This document shows, piece after piece, positions 49,207 to 63,331 of a stretch of 64,000 nucleotides of DNA. A program made the position numbers and the translations under genes. The notes under the pieces were generated by a model. The model was not told the origin of the DNA and made no database searches. It worked only from the letters and a program-made list of their open reading frames with translations. Source of the DNA: Tetmemena sp. SeJ-2015 (Eukaryota; Ciliophora; Spirotrichea; Sporadotrichida; Oxytrichidae); contig JAJKFJ010021383.1 in assembly GCA_027382625.1 (NCBI GenBank), positions 1 to 64,000 on the forward strand, given 5' to 3'. Numbering within the stretch: the stretch's first letter is position 1; the number at the start of each line of letters is the position of its first letter.

Positions 49207-51271
49207 TCAAATATCATCTTAGTTGTTCAAAGAAGATTCTTGGCTGTAGTATTGCTACTAGTCACTGTTATGATCTTCATTCTCTTCATCCAATGAGCTA
49301 TCTTCTTCGAAATCTATTCCTTCAAGAAGGTCCCTTGCATTTCTTTAAAAGCCCAGTCTCTGTTAAAATCTAGCCTGTGCCTGCAGCGCTCTCTGAGCTT
49401 AGTCCGCCTCGTCATTGCATAGCTATCCATTTGCATTCTTCGAATATTTACTGCTCTTAGATATTATGCGAATTTGATGACTCCGGATTAGGCTCAAGAT
49501 TATTCTCAGGTTGTAAAGCCTAGCCCTACACAGGTAGTCGATTGAATGTTGCTCTCTTGATTCTCTTGTTCTAGTTGTTGTTCTTGTTATTGCTGCATTT
49601 GCTACTAGAGCTAGTATTAATGCTGGAGGTACTGCATCTTCATCTGCTAGTGATATTTTATAATATGCAGTAGAATTTTAACAGAATTATTGATTAGCTA
49701 AAATAATAAATGAAGAGTTACAAAATGATGACAGTTTAAATTGAAGACTCACCCCTGATCTGCAGCTTGTTGATAGCTTATTAAAAATTAAGATGAGTTT
49801 ATTCTTTGATCAACTTCATAGCACCTTCAGCAGTGAGATATAGTCTCACGCATTCTTCATCATCTTATTTAAACTTGTGTCGCATTGTAGCTCTTGAGCT
49901 GAGCGCTCCACACAAAAGTTGCAAGGATAAAAGTTCTTAGAATTTCATGCTGAATCGAATGGTCTAATAATTATTAAAATCTGAGATATTCCAACTGCCA
50001 CTGATTTATTCCATTTTAATTTAATAACTAATTTAATTCTCTTTTTTATTAAATTTTCAGCTATAATAAGTGAACATATTAGAATATTTCATATTGAAGA
50101 ACAGAGCGCTTTATATCATCTGTCAGATTTCAAAGATCATTAAATTCAATTTTGACTGAAGTTAATAATTTAAAGTGTTTAAAGATGTGTGGCTGCAAAA
50201 AGTACTCTATTTGAAAGCTCTGCTACTACTATTGACCTGCGCTCACTTATTACTGCTAGTCAACAACACCACAACATCCTCTTAAAGATTTTCTCTCTAC
50301 CGATTTTATAGCTATCTCTTTCTCTTCTCTCATGTTAAATATAAATCTTTTTTCCTATTTGAGCTCTCTTTTCCTTGCTGGCATGATTGTCTATACGATA
50401 CTGAATTGCTGATCGCCTAATGATCTGCTAGTGGCATCTCTATGCTCTTGCTGCTGCTCCTGTTTGGAAATTCTGGTGTCAATAATCTCCTCCCCTGCCT
50501 CAAGATTCAGCTAATAATTTTACGAGGAGGACTAAGCAGCAGCAGACTGAGACACCTACTCAACATGCGTTGAATTGAATGTGTTTCTAATAACTCTGAG
50601 TTCTCTCTTTATAAACGGACTTGAAGTAGTTTTTGAGTAAGGTTTTGACTTATAGGAATTAATATTGCGCCCTCCTAGGGAGGCACGCTTATAAACTGCA
50701 GCGTCATCATAAAAATTAGAGCAAGAGAAATTCAAATGCCACTTTTTGAAAGTATGACTTTAAATTAAGCGTTGGGTAGTGAAGGCTGATGACGGCGTTT
50801 TCCAAGAGTTGAAGGCAACGTGGCGGATTAGTTACTTGCGCCTCTCTAAACTTGCTGCTTAGGAGGAATACCCCTTCTTTGGTTGTTGGTAGGCCTGTTG
50901 TTGCTATTGGACTGAGTCACTTAGCCTCGAACTCCCTTCACTGCATCTTATTAAGCATGAGATGGCCCTTTGGTTCATCTCTAAGTAACTTAAATTCAAT
51001 GAACAATAATTTCTCTTCTCATCTCATGTCCTCGTCAGAGTTTTGATTGTCATCATCGCTGTCGTACTGATTGTCGCTTCTCCCAAATAAAGTAAGAAAG
51101 GGCAACTCATCATGAATAAAAGGCATATCCCATCATATTCTCCTCCGTATCCTTCGTTTTGATTTGCAAATCTGGTGTTGCTACCGCTGCTACCTCTGGT
51201 GGATGGCTATTGATTTGTCTGGAATTTCTACAAATGATGCTAGAAGTAGAGGTTGAAGAGACGGGTCTATA
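49207..51271 (-). CDS. Q/N/D-rich coding region, probably C-terminal tail of the deubiquitinase or a separate gene
   Basis: Minus strand, coding only with Gln-coded TAA/TAG. Pieces: NLYFQHHLQKFQTNQQPSTR near 51190-51265; a DELPFLTLFGRSDNQYDSDD stretch near 51040-51110; NLEAGEEIIDTRISKQ... continuing about 120 codons (50140-50510); KFQEL, then RATMRHKFKQDDEECVRLYL (49750-49960); a poly-Gln run with KMQYLQHQYQ (about 49510-49660); and a final Glu/Asp-rich piece ending at TGA 49207-49209. An intron (GTAAGCTT to TTTATAG, about 51272-51308) links the first piece to sequence adjoining the deubiquitinase. Frame breaks between pieces are unexplained IESs or errors. Mostly disordered; function unknown. 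Confidence 0.55.
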
Positions 51272-51308
51272 AAATACTTAAGTCATGCATATTAAGCTTA
51301 CCTTATAC

Positions 51309-54300
51309 AGGCCATTTATGGTTCCAAATGGCATCTTAATATCCTTCTTAAAGCAATAAAAACTTAAATTCGATTTGTATTGGGCATGAGTTTCTCAGAA
51401 TCCTTAGCGATCCACTAGGTCTAGTAATTGTCGGTGCTGTTATTTTGATTACTCTCCAGCATCTTGACTTGGATAGTTTCGTCGAGCACTGATTCGACAG
51501 AAACTTATCTGATCTTATCAGTCTTTCTCGTGTAGAGGTCTAGTTGCTCTCTTATTTAGAACTTATAGTCTTGCATGTCTAGGATATCTCAATCAATAAA
51601 CTCAAAGAAGTGGTTACAATATACCATGAAGCTTTGAGTATACAATAAGAGAAAGTAGTCATATTATTCTGATGATGAAATATAAATTGATATCGATATC
51701 CAATTCATTCTGGAATTCAACTGCAGGGACTTGATCTGGGGGACTGATGATCTCCCCGAGTCTTCTAATTCTGTAGTCCTTGCCTGCTAGTGATTTCAAG
51801 TAATCAGTTTTCAGCTACTGCAATTTATAGAGACAAGAGATATAAGGAGTGTTTTACTGCTGAGGCTGCTGGAAACCGTGACTCTTGCGCTTGAGAAGCT
51901 GCATGCCTGTATCGTTTTGAGGGAAGGGGTACTTGGCCTCGTTTATCCAGTCAATTAGGAACTTCAACCCATTCTGCTGATTAATTTTATTCAAGTAGAG
52001 TAAATAAACATGTGAATACTATTCTTAAAGATGAGAAACAGAAATTATTAAAGAATTATGATGGAGCTTGATGAGGTATTCTTTAACTTTGGGAATCTTT
52101 GTGGCGATTTTGAAGAGGAATTCAAAGAGCTACTCCATGCTCTTGTAATACTTTTCATTGTGATGCATGGCGTCTAAGAAGTTATTCATCGTCAAGTTGA
52201 AGCGTTCCTTCTGCTTAAGTGGGTCAGCCCCTCCCGGATAAGTCAAAAGTGCCTAGGTCATTACAAGGTAGGGTCTCATCTCCTATAATAAAGCTTAGCT
52301 CGCAAGTCATAACAATTTAAAGTTCAAATATGCTTCCAAAAACAGAAATTGAACACTTCTAATACCATAATCTTTTATTTGCAAAGAAAGCAATCAACAG
52401 CCTTTATAAAATTCAAAGCAGTTTAGAGAATAAAAATAATGGAGAATATCGGAGCTACTTACTTGATAATCTTGTTCTGCCAATTGAACCTTGATCATTT
52501 CGAGGAGAGTTTTGAAGGCAGGGTTATCCATTTGTGAGAAGTGAGCATAGCCGAGAGTCACAAACTTAATTGGCCTAGATTTCCTGCAAAGGTCGAAAAT
52601 TCTCTTCAAGAAATTCTTATCAGGGATAATCAGGTCACGCTCTTCTTTAGTCAGACCTCCGTAGGGAGTTGGGTAATCAGGATCAAGCTGCAGTGGTGCT
52701 ACCAAGCCTGGAGGGTATTCCATATTCTTGAAGTGTCTCAACAAGTTAGACACTCACTAATTTCAGACTCACTCATAATCCTCTCAATTTAAGAACAAGT
52801 TAATTAATTTGACTGCCTCAAAGAGATACTTGAAGTTCATTGGGCCCTCAGCTATGGTCTTGAGTCTTCTTTTCTCTTGCATCTCCTAGAATTGACTACA
52901 CTAATCCATAATAACTTGCTTAACAGAAGTTATGTTGACTATATTGCTTCTTGTCAATTTCGGTGGGGAGTCCGATGTCTGGCTTGAGCTTGTAAATCGG
53001 GTTGATACCACTCATGTTTCTGAAGAAGTCGAAGTGGGGTGAGCAGTCGTCGTATACGAACTCCATGAGGCGACCGATGACCTGGCATTTACAGAGGAAC
53101 TCTCTTATCTCTGGGCCGAGGGAGCTTAATCTCGCAAACAACTGGAAGAACTGAGTTGCGTGAAGAAGGAAGTCCTTGGCATTGAAAATGTTTTAGATCA
53201 ACACTAGGGACAGATTTACTAGCACAGACTAGTTATTCTAAGGGTTCATGGGATCGAGATGGTAGAGGCGAATCTTTTCTCTCTCGGAATCGTATACTTT
53301 CAACATAGCACAGTAGAGAAGTCCAACAAGGATCTTCTTCATGATCTTTTCCTTCACTTAGAAGAACATCTCGTCGATGAGCAATGGGTTGCAGAACTCG
53401 CTCAAAAGCCATCTGGCACACTCTTCGTTCTTGTTCATGTAAGCTTTGAGGGCATAGACGATCTCTTTGATATTGGTCTTAGCATGAGATCTCTTATTAA
53501 ATAAAAATTTGAAAGCCTCAATTCTCATATCTCTAGTTGATGGTGATATGATACTGAGCAGCAAACTGGAATACTTTAAGCTCCATCTCGGCCTATCTAA
53601 GAGGATTGATTGGAAGCTTCTCATCTAAAAGCTCTTTGATAAACCTATTAGAACTTGATTTAAACTCCTCTATTCACTTTTAAGCTTAGTGAGATCCCGA
53701 CCGTAGTTGGGAGCCATTGCTTCTCCTGTGATGTGGGAGTCATTGTTGAAGCACAGATACTCTCTGGGGATGACGCAGCCAGTATTCCAAGTTTGAATCA
53801 GCTCCTTCACAAACTCCGGGTACTCTTGCCCGAACAGGAATCGGTTCTGCCAGTACTTAGTGTTCTCGTAAGCTATCTTCTCCTCTATCTCCTCCAAGAT
53901 GTCAAGGGTTGAGCTGACGTTCTTCATATCGACATCATCTTTAACTGAGCTCATTGCTGTTGAAACTGAAGTGCCCACACTCATCTTACTCCTATCTGCA
54001 TTATCTAAGTAATCACACTTAGAAATAGATGTGAACTTCTATTTTATCAGCCTCTCCTTTCTTGGCTTCAGATTCAGCTTCATCTCCACTATCGTAAATA
54101 TCCTCAGGCACCTTGCGAGTGTAGAATAAGAGATAAGCGTTTCTCCACTTCATAGATTTCATCTGCACCATATTATATCCAGTGAAGATTTCCTCTCCTC
54201 CGAAAGTCTCGCTTGGGATATCGTTGGGGTCGAAGTCTCTGACTATATGATCATTCAATTCGTACCACTTTCCGCTCTCAGGGTGTTCATGGTCCTTAAT

Positions 54301-57300
54301 GAAGGAATAGTAGTGACCTGAATCAGCAGTGCCTGAGTGAACTACGATACCAGACAGATTGTACTGATAGTACTCAGCTGGGTATTTGAGAGCATCAAGT
54401 TCTGGCTCTGGATCCTGAGAATCTTCACCTCTCTCCTCTTTTTGCTTTTGCAACTTCTCTCTTCTTGCCAGACCTTCTTGAGTGTAAGGCTCAATATCCA
54501 AATCCATGGGGAACTCACAGTAATCGTTGACCTTAACTCTGATCATTTTATCGTAGTCGAACTCGAATCTTCTCAATGCGATAATCAGATGCTTCATAAA
54601 CTAAAGCTTAATAGCACAAGGATACAACTTGAGTTTGAAAAATGCTTGGGAGGTTTCTTGACACAGGTTCTCTTGAGAGCATCTACTTTCTTATCACACT
54701 TCTCGCATTTGTAGGCATTATCTCCCTCTAGCATATCACCAGCTATAAATGATTGCAGTCCTTCATGAATGGACTTCTTGTTTTTGACTGCGAGAGAGAT
54801 GGAAAGGAAGGGCTCTGACCTCTCGTATTTGTGTGGGCAGCCCTTGCAGATCATTTCACTTGCGAACTTGCCGCCGAAATGCTCCTAGATAGTATTCTCT
54901 TGAGGAGTCTTCTTTATAGCAGTCTCAATTCTATCCATGATCATGTTGAAGAACTCTTCCACATCCATTTGCTCCATCACGTTAGTTGGGTTTCCATCCC
55001 AGTCCTTGAATGCATGGCAGAAGCCCTTAGGGCTGACACTTTGCTTTTCTGACTTGAGGAGTCCTGCGAAGAGAAGCTGCAGCTAGTAAAGCATGTTCTC
55101 ATCCTTCTCCTCCTATTTGAAATTAGGGTCCTTGACAGACAGCAAATCGTTTCTGAAGGAGGAAACCATGAACAGTTGCTAGAAGAGGGAGTTCATATAG
55201 CAAATGCAGCCAAGGTTCTTTAGTCCGACATAACCTGTTGAAGACTTCTCAGAGTCCATCAGTGAAATGCTCCAATCGATATCTTTGTTAGTTCTCCAAG
55301 AGGGTCTCTGATTGAAGTGAGCCATGTAGCTCAACATCTCATCAAGGTTCTCAACGCAGTCTCTGCATAGCACAACTAGAAGTGAGATAGCTGATTTCCT
55401 GCTGATTAAGCTTTTACTCTTGGGTGCTTGGATAGCGTTCTGACTCTTTGAGCTGCTACCTTGAGGGACTTGGAAGAGGCAATCGTGAAGCAAATGGTGA
55501 GTGAGCTAGTGTTGCTGGCCTATTACCAGTTTGGTCTTAGGGAATTTCCTAATAAGTGCTCTGAGCAGCCTCATCTTGCCATTCATGAGTGTATCAGCAT
55601 CTTGGGTGTTCCTCTCCTTGATCTCTCTGGTGATAATGAACTTAGTCAACTCAAATATCAAGTTCTCGCACCCAGATTATTATATAAGTGTCTTTAACTT
55701 CTCACTCTCATTTTAAAGCTGTTTATTAAAGATTTGAGGGCATCGAGGTTTGCGATAGCGAAATTCTCCACCATTATGCCCAACACTTCAAAGAATGTGA
55801 AGCATCTCTCTTCAAACTTTTCAGTCTGGGGCTGGATTCTAAACAGGAGTAAAGCCATAATTTCGATTTGCGCCTTCAGTTCATCGTTGCTTCTCCTCAT
55901 TTCACCCTTAATACGCATTTCACTAATCATAGAAAGTTTCACACTCTCTCTACAAATAAATTTTGAAAGTAATGAACCCTTGGTAATAACTATGTTCTTG
56001 ATGTTGTGCATGACCATGGTTCTCAGATTCTGGTTCTCAGTCTGGATGCAAGCCTGGGTCAGCAAGTTTTCGAGTCCCTCGTACTTGGAAAGGATGATCA
56101 GGTACGACAAGTCTTGCTTCCCGAAGGTGATTTGCAGGAACTTGAAAAGCTGCTCCACTATCTGGCCCTCCTCATGGAAAGTAATTAATCTAAATTGATT
56201 TGAAGTCTTGAAGAGCTGCTGGAGCTGGGCGTACTCCTGGGAGTCCTTGTCGTCGTCCTCATCGTTGACGGAGGTCTGCTGCTTATCCTTGGCGAGCAGG
56301 TTATAGGACTTGAGCTTGTTCTTCTTCTGCTTGTTCTAGAGCATCCTCTTAGTGAGATCCTCAATCGAGTAGCCTCTCTTCTTGTCGTTCTGGATCAAAG
56401 TACTCCACAATGAGGTCAATCAGCTTGATGGTCTTGGTGGTGACTTCCTTCTTGCGCTCTACGAGCTCCTCAACCAGGCTTTGATCATTGTTGATGAAGT
56501 CGTAGAGGATGGAGATGAGCTTCTCCACACACTTGAGGGTGAGGTTGGAGTCAATCCTCTGGATCTGAAGACTCACGAAGGTGCTCACCAGGTGAGTGAA
56601 GCCACCCTTCTGAACGAACTTAAACCTCCACTGCTAGTTTTTCTATTCCTTCACATTGAGGTTCTGGTTGGTGATGATCTGGAGGGAGTAGAGGAGCTTG
56701 TTGGTGGAGGAGGGATCTAGGATCTTCTCCCAGTTCTTGTCTCCCTTGGCGACTCCCTTGAGCTCCTTGATCTCCTCCTTGAGGCGTTCGTTGACTGGCA
56801 GCTTCATGAGCAGCTCCCAAGTGATCTCTATGAGCTTGGAGTTCTGGTTGTGCTGGAGTAGCTCAAAGAACAGCTCGTAGTTCTGGGGGTTGGAGGAGAT
56901 GAGGAACTTGGGGTGGAACTCCGAGTTGTAGTTGGGGTTCTTAATGATGAGGAGCTGGTTGAACATGCCGAACTCCTTTATGTACTTTTGGTCGTCTTCG
57001 TCCATATCGATCTGAATGTTACTACGGGGCAGGTACATAATAAACTCGCTTATCTAAAGCTCGAATGCCTCAGCTATCTTCTGTCAAAAATAATTAATTA
57101 ATTCAAAGTAGTAAGTTAGATGTCTGAGGTGGCCCATTGTTTTAAAAATAAATTATAAGCTGAAATATATCTGAGGAGTAATGAAATTTAGGTTTGGAGG
57201 TAAGCCACAGGGACAAATACATTTACATCCCATAAGAGAGAACTATTGAATAATTAGAGTGACGATTTTCTTCGTCTAATCTGACTTGTTCAACACTTTC

Positions 57301-60300
57301 GATAAATACCAGAGTATATATGCTCAATGATTATATTAAACTTGCACCTGTAGTGGTTGCATGTTCTAGTACTGATTGGTGAAAGGGTCGTTCTTTAGAG
57401 TTCTCTTGCCATCGAATCTATCCAGGAACTTCACATAAAGTTCATCATCATGTAAATAGATAAGAGAAACTTAATGACCAAGTGGATGTGTTGATGACCT
57501 GCTGTTCGTTATTCTGTTGCTGCATTCTCTGCATGCACGTCTGAATAAGCTTTCCCCACACCTCCTGGAATATTTGAGGTTGCGGAGGGTCGAGCTTCAA
57601 GTGGAGGTCTACAAGCAAGTCGATCGATTCCTCTCTGGACTTGTCATTCTCAGACTCTATTGCGATCTGCCACAGAGTGTCCAAGCCAATCAGGCCGTGA
57701 TAGTTGAGCACCTTCATTCTGCGTCGCTGCATCTCGATGTTGCTCTCCTGCTAGTTGATGAGCTTGAAGTACTTGTGGAAGCATTTCACTTGCGCGTAAG
57801 ATATCTAACTCACATCGCCAGGCTTGCACAATATCTGTGTGAACAAGTATTTCTTCTCCTCATCCTTGAAAATAGAAAACAGTCATATTATCATAGATTG
57901 CATATCTTAATAGAGGCTTGCTGGTTGGGCTGCTCTAGGTTATTGATCCATTTGAGGAAGTAGCTCTGATCGAAGGTGAAGTTTGGCTGGAGCACAAAGA
58001 TCTCCCAGAGTGCGTTGATGTTCTCAAAGCCAAGTGCAAGGTTGAGTGAGGACTCGTTTATGATAGCTTGCAAGAAGACAAGTAGTCTTGCTATGATCTA
58101 CTCATGAGTGTTCTTACCCACAAAAATGTGTGCTGCTACATCTATAATGATTACAGATACTTATCAAATATTAAGAAATGAATTGATCTTCTGGGATAGG
58201 TTTCTTTTGCATAGATAACACCTTAAGTTTCTCCTTGACTTGAGTGTGATAGATAAATGACGACTTGACTTAACTTATTTAAAGATAGATCTTGATGTTG
58301 TCGATAAGGATTTTAACAAGATCAAGCTGAATAAAGAACAGACTAAAATATCTCTGATTATAAGCTGCTTGTTGATAGTTATGATGGCTAACTCCTTGCT
58401 GATTAAAGCACGACTGTCATTGTAGTCGTAGGGGCCAAATTCAGAGATCACACACTGAGCAATCAAGATAGATTGCACTATTGAATCGCCCTTGATTAGA
58501 TTCTAGAGAGCCTTCACAAGGTACTAAACTCTCACTGGGTGAGCATAGTTTTATCTCAAAATCTACTCTAGAGAGGCAAGGGAGAGCTGCTGTAACTCCT
58601 AAGGAACATTAACCATCTTATCTTGAACCAATTCCCAGAAAATGGGGAGTCCAAAATGCCTGTCATCACTAATTTGCTGGGGATCAGCTTCAGCTCTGAG
58701 AACATAATCCTTGATGTTCATGATAACTGCTTCCTCTCTTTGGTTAATGATCTAGTCGTATCTGAGACTCTCTTATTCATTCATGTTATTGTCCCTTTCT
58801 TTGGCATCAAAACCATTTTGCAGACTTCTAAGAGTGAATTCCTTCAAGAACTCCAAGAATTTGGTATCATACTGTGCAGCTGGAACTTCTTGGATTCTCT
58901 GGAAGAAGATGTCTATGTATTTTTGGTCTATATAGGGAACTAACTCAGAGATCAATTGATAGACTACTCTCACTTCCTCTTCATGCTTTCCAATTTAAGA
59001 CTTCCAGATTAGGTCAACGCTCTCGATGGGGAGATGTCCTTGTCTTGCCAAGAATTTGAGGATGCAGCAGCCTCGCTTCACTATTTCACTGTGAGTGTTC
59101 TCGCCCAGGACTATCTCAAGGATCTTCTCTTGCAATATCCATTCCGTCATTATCTCAACTTTCAGCCATTTAGGTGGCTTGAATTGCTTCATATCCTATC
59201 TGGCCATTTGTCTGGGGTAGGTTTCGAGCTGTCCAAACTCTAGTTTAATAAAGATTGAAATAGTTTGTCGAGGAAAGTCTTGATCTCTGAGATTCCCTTG
59301 AGTCTCTTCTCTAGGTAGGTACTCTTTAAGAATCTGAGTGCTATTTGAAGTTAGTTCTTCTCTATGATCTCGAATGTCTCCTCCTCCTTTAGTCCAATTA
59401 GGAAAAACTCTCTCATGTCAAAACACACTACTGATTGTTTCCTTGTCGACTTCTTTGAGTTCTTTGTCACTCATTGGAGTTGATTCTATGAATGAAGATA
59501 TCTTTGATCTGGTTCACAAAATTAGTTGCAAAAGGTGGGGGATAGCACATTGATAGTAGAACGGAAGGCGAGCGTGAAGTTTAAGAACTATTCGAAAGGC
59601 ACCTTTTCTCCATCAGCAAATTCACTTCCCTGCTTTAGATAGTCAATGATGGCATCGTATCCTCCAAGTAGCTGGAAAGTATTGATGATAAATTATTCGG
59701 AATAGAGTAAATGTAAAAACACTCCTCACACACACATAGTTGCATATTATGATTGATGAAGTTGATCATTTGGCCATAGATAATTTCTCTGTTTTGGAAG
59801 ACAATGTGTCTAAGATCATCTTAGTCCAAAGCATTGTCGCCTCTCTTTCTTCGCATGGCAAAATCGATGTGTGAAAAGGACTTCGTGACTGGGTCATCGA
59901 ACTGAATGTAGTCCTTGTCATTCTCAACGTAGTATTTAATGCTGCGAGGGCACCCTCCGAATATCTTCTTTAACGTCTCCATGATTTCGTAAGAACTTTG
60001 CAGTAGAGCCACGTGCGAATCTACTTGGAAGAGGTCTGAGTTCACTTTAACTTAGCTCCACTATAGCAAGCAAGTAAGTAACCAAGTATGCATGTTGAGA
60101 TGCAGGAAATAAAGTTTGATCATCTCAGTAAGGTGAGAAATATTTGGTTAATCTTAATGAAAATGGAGTCCATATAAAAGATAGAGAGAACTCATATCTT
60201 CAATGGGAAGTAAAGATATTTTAAGCTTAAAAATGGCTAATAAGATATTCTAGAGCAACTTACCAGTGGCAGGAGTGAGGGCAGTTTCTTGATCCACTGA

Positions 60301-61285
60301 ACTACGAGTTTCAAGAATTAGTTGATGAGATCGTTGATGGCATCTATCTGCTCTTCAGGGTAGGGACCCCCAGCAAGAAGGAAGTCAATATAGATGTAAA
60401 GACTTCCTCTTAGGTACTGAGTGATTTAATGGGCAGAATACCCTTCAAAGTCAGACTCCATCATCCTCTCCATTCTTTGCTTGGCCTAAAATCAATAGCT
60501 TTTAGTTAAAATGCTTGCAGTTATCATATTAGTGGAGTGAAAATGTTGGAGAAAGTTTGAATAGTTGCGATAATTTTATATCAGAATCAATATGGCGGCG
60601 GCCAGAATCACTAATTCTGGTTTGATCAACAACAACAAACATCGATTGATTATCAATTACGACCAATCATGGAGATTTCAAAAAAGGAAGTATAGAGAAG
60701 ATTGCTAGATACTTACAAGTTAGAGGTCGTCCATGTCGAAGCGCATGCTCTGTCTAATAGCATTCTTGACTTGACCCGTGTAACCCTTTGAGTACTTTCT
60801 GAAAGGTGCCACTTTGTACGATAGTATTTTTTGCCACTAAACACAAATATCAGATCAATCTAATAAAATTACTTCAAAAATTACACTTTTAAAATACAGT
60901 GCATATAATTTACTTTCTAATTTTTTTATGAATAATTGAATGTTATCGAGTTCACCAAAGTGAATTTCCATATTTTTAAATCCCAGAAACTTACCAAGTC
61001 CCACTTGCTAGACCAGCCATCGAAGTGAATGTTGATCATTTTGCCGTCATTTTGTACCACTTGCCCAAGGCACCACTGATTAACTGAGTCTTGAGCATCG
61101 ACGTATGAATCAACCTCGAAGTAATCATAGTAGTTGTACTTGAGCAGGTATTGAATTTTCTTGTCGAGAGGGAGGTCCTCCACTCTCACCAGAGCTGGAG
61201 TCATCTCCAGGTCTTGTAAGTTTTCGGCCACCCCTGACTTGGGGGAGGCTCCGAGTTGCGGTTAAGGTTGTTGAGCTGGATCCAT
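51309..61285 (-). CDS. Large ubiquitin-specific protease (USP9X/USP24/USP34 type)
   Basis: ATG at 61283-61285. The N-terminus has a Gln/Pro stretch, then a Tudor/chromo-like motif (CLGQVVQNDGKMINIHFDGW, about 61010-61080). A long helical, armadillo-like region follows (61.0-55.6 kb). The catalytic domain contains TGYVGLKNLGCICYMNSLF with the nucleophile Cys codon at 55200-55202, two CxxC pairs (CKGCPHK, KCEKCDK; 54690-54850), ALRRFEFDYDKM (54560) and GIVVHSGTADSGHYYSFI with the His codon at 54313-54315, then WYELNDHIVRDFD. Residues needed for thiol protease activity are present. GT-AG introns are clear (for example GTAAGT..TTATAG, about 52290-52465) and at least one IES interrupts it. Long length and layout resemble large USPs that cleave ubiquitin from proteins. 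Confidence 0.88.
54589..54641. other. 53-bp IES in the protease gene, pointer ATGCTT (AAGCAT on the coding strand)
   Basis: ATGCTT at 54589-54594 and 54642-54647. Removing one copy and the spacer joins KKPPKH to LIIALRRFEFDYD, the canonical USP sequence around the finger-palm boundary. The intervening sequence lacks usable GT-AG sites. Confidence 0.88.
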
Positions 61286-61632
61286 TTCTTAACTGATGGT
61301 CGTCTCAATACTTTAATATCTTACTTAATATTTATTGAGAGAAGGCGTATCTTAATTCAAATTTTAATACGACCCAATCACAGCTCGTTAATCTCACAGT
61401 GATTGCATTAAATAAGACTTTCTAACTTCACTCTTAAAGATAATAACTCTTATAATTCGAATCTAAGCTTAATATAATAACTTTATCTCTGTAATGATGA
61501 ATCCAATTAAAGATTCTTAAGTAAAACTAGGTAAGGAGAGTGCTTGTGCTCTCTAATTTTATAAGAATGACGGCTGGTATCTCAGTTGTTCCCTCTTTAG
61601 TTCTCAAACAGTAAGGTCACTAAGGGAACTAC
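61286..61632. other. Spacer between the protease start and the ankyrin gene stop
   Basis: AT-rich 347 bp with no frame; presumed promoter of the protease gene and 3' end of the ankyrin gene. Confidence 0.6.
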
Positions 61633-63331
61633 TCAGTTGTAGCCATGTCTTGGAATCTCACCATCTGAACTGCAATTGATAGAGTCTTAAGAGTGAGTGA
61701 GAGTCTTCTTTTTCTCTTCTTCCAATTCCTCAAGCCGCTTTTATTTCTTCTTCCATGAGCCATAGAGCAATATAGGGTCAGAATCGGGTGGGTAGTTTTG
61801 GACGTTGTTCAAATAGAGCGGTGGTTGAGCCACCAACAGCTTCTCTTCATCAGTCAAGGAGAGGCTTGCTAGCTGGTTTGCCAGCTCTTAAGAATTGATG
61901 ATCTAAGAGGAACTCTTTATACCCAGAGTCTTAAATTTAATAAATGTGGCGTTTAAAGTCTCGTCTTGAGTTTTGATCATCTGCTGATTTCCACTGGAGA
62001 TGTTCCCTCCCTTTTTCTTGTTTCTGTTGTTCTTCTTGAGCTTATTAGAGGAGTCTAATTCTGGCGGCAACTCGCCTGAGAAATCATCTTACTAAACTAC
62101 GTCCGCACCTTATGCTATCATAGCCTCTGTCAACAGATTGGCAAAGTGAGGCATATCAATCATTTCCTCTAGTAATCCAAATCCTGATTGCATCTTCTGC
62201 ATCTTTTTCTTCTTGCTTGACTCACGCTGTCTGATTTCTTCCTCTTACCGTAACCTCTCCTACTCCTCCTTATATTTCTTGTTCTCCTTCTTGCTGAAGT
62301 AGGGTCCCCCTCCACACTCTTATCTCACTCTTTCCAGTTCCTCTAAGAAGTCTATCTCTGGGGCCTGTTCTCTGTTGTTCTTGCGCGCCTTCTTTCTCTC
62401 TTTTTTGCTCTGCTCTCTCTTCTTTTCCTCCTCTTACTTTGCCTCTTAAATCTTGCTGCTCAAGGTCCCGCTGGTTCTTGTCATGTCGCTCCATCTACTT
62501 CAGAAATCCTCTGCACTTCAAGCATCCATATATTTAAAGACTTAAGTAAATTTCATCATAGCTAGATTAATCCAGGTCTGCAGTTGCGCTTGGCTCTGTT
62601 CTTGAGTAGGAATTTAGCAAACACGAAATCCATTCTCTCTCCGCACTATTACATTCATCAAAAGCAGTTAAGAGTATTTGCTTACCACGTGCAACGGAGT
62701 CTATCCTAGGAAGTTCTGCGCGTCTATGTCTGCATTCTTGTCCAGAAGGATCTAAGCGCACTCAATCGAGCCACTCTCAGCAGCTCTGCAGTAAATATCG
62801 GTAAGCTTTTAAATTATTGCTTACCTGTGGAGAGCAGTGCCGCCATCAGCATCAGACGGATTAAAAACAGGCAACCCTTTCTTTATCAACTCTTTCAGTT
62901 GAGCTGCATCGCCCTCCAAAGCAGCCTAGTGAACCGCTGTGTCTCCTCTCCTCTTCAACTCTTTTTAGATTTCTTGACTATACAAATATTTTAGACTTAA
63001 ACTTCGAATTATAGAAAGTGAGGTAGTGAGAGAGTGGATATTTTTAGAAATCTAGGTAATTTTCTCACTTTAAATCTTAAAGGTTCTCAGGCTTAAGAGC
63101 AGATCCTAGCTTCGAGAATCTCTTGCCTCCTCCAATCGCTCCTGAGTTAAAACCTGAAGACATACTGGAGCCAGCTTTCATAGGGGCTGATGAGGAATTA
63201 TAGCTAGGAAAGTTAGAGGAGCAGGATGAGAATGCAGGGTCCATGCTTTGAGTAGAGGGAAGTGAAGAAGTCTCCTCATTTCCCTTATTCTGAGTGATGA
63301 TGCTGCTGGAACTCAGCTTTTAATTTTTCAT
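61633..63331 (-). CDS. Ankyrin-repeat protein with Lys/Glu-rich coiled-coil C-terminus
   Basis: ATG at 63329-63331. The Ser-rich N-terminus (MKNQKLSSSSIITQNKGNEE) is followed by two to three ankyrin repeats: GDTAVHQAALEGDAAQLKEL (about 62890), GGTALHRAAESGSIECAQIL split by a 39-bp GT-AG intron (about 62784-62822), and NADIDAQNFLGQTPLHV ending at another donor (about 62680). A short third repeat follows (FAKFLLKNRAKRN). The C-terminal half is highly charged and coiled (EQSKKERKKARKNNREQAPE ... KYKEEQERLRQEEEIRQRES), then DMPHFANLLTEAMIAQGADV, and ends at TGA 61633-61635. A break near 62420-62440 may be a short intron or frameshift. Probably a scaffold protein; partner unknown. Confidence 0.82.
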
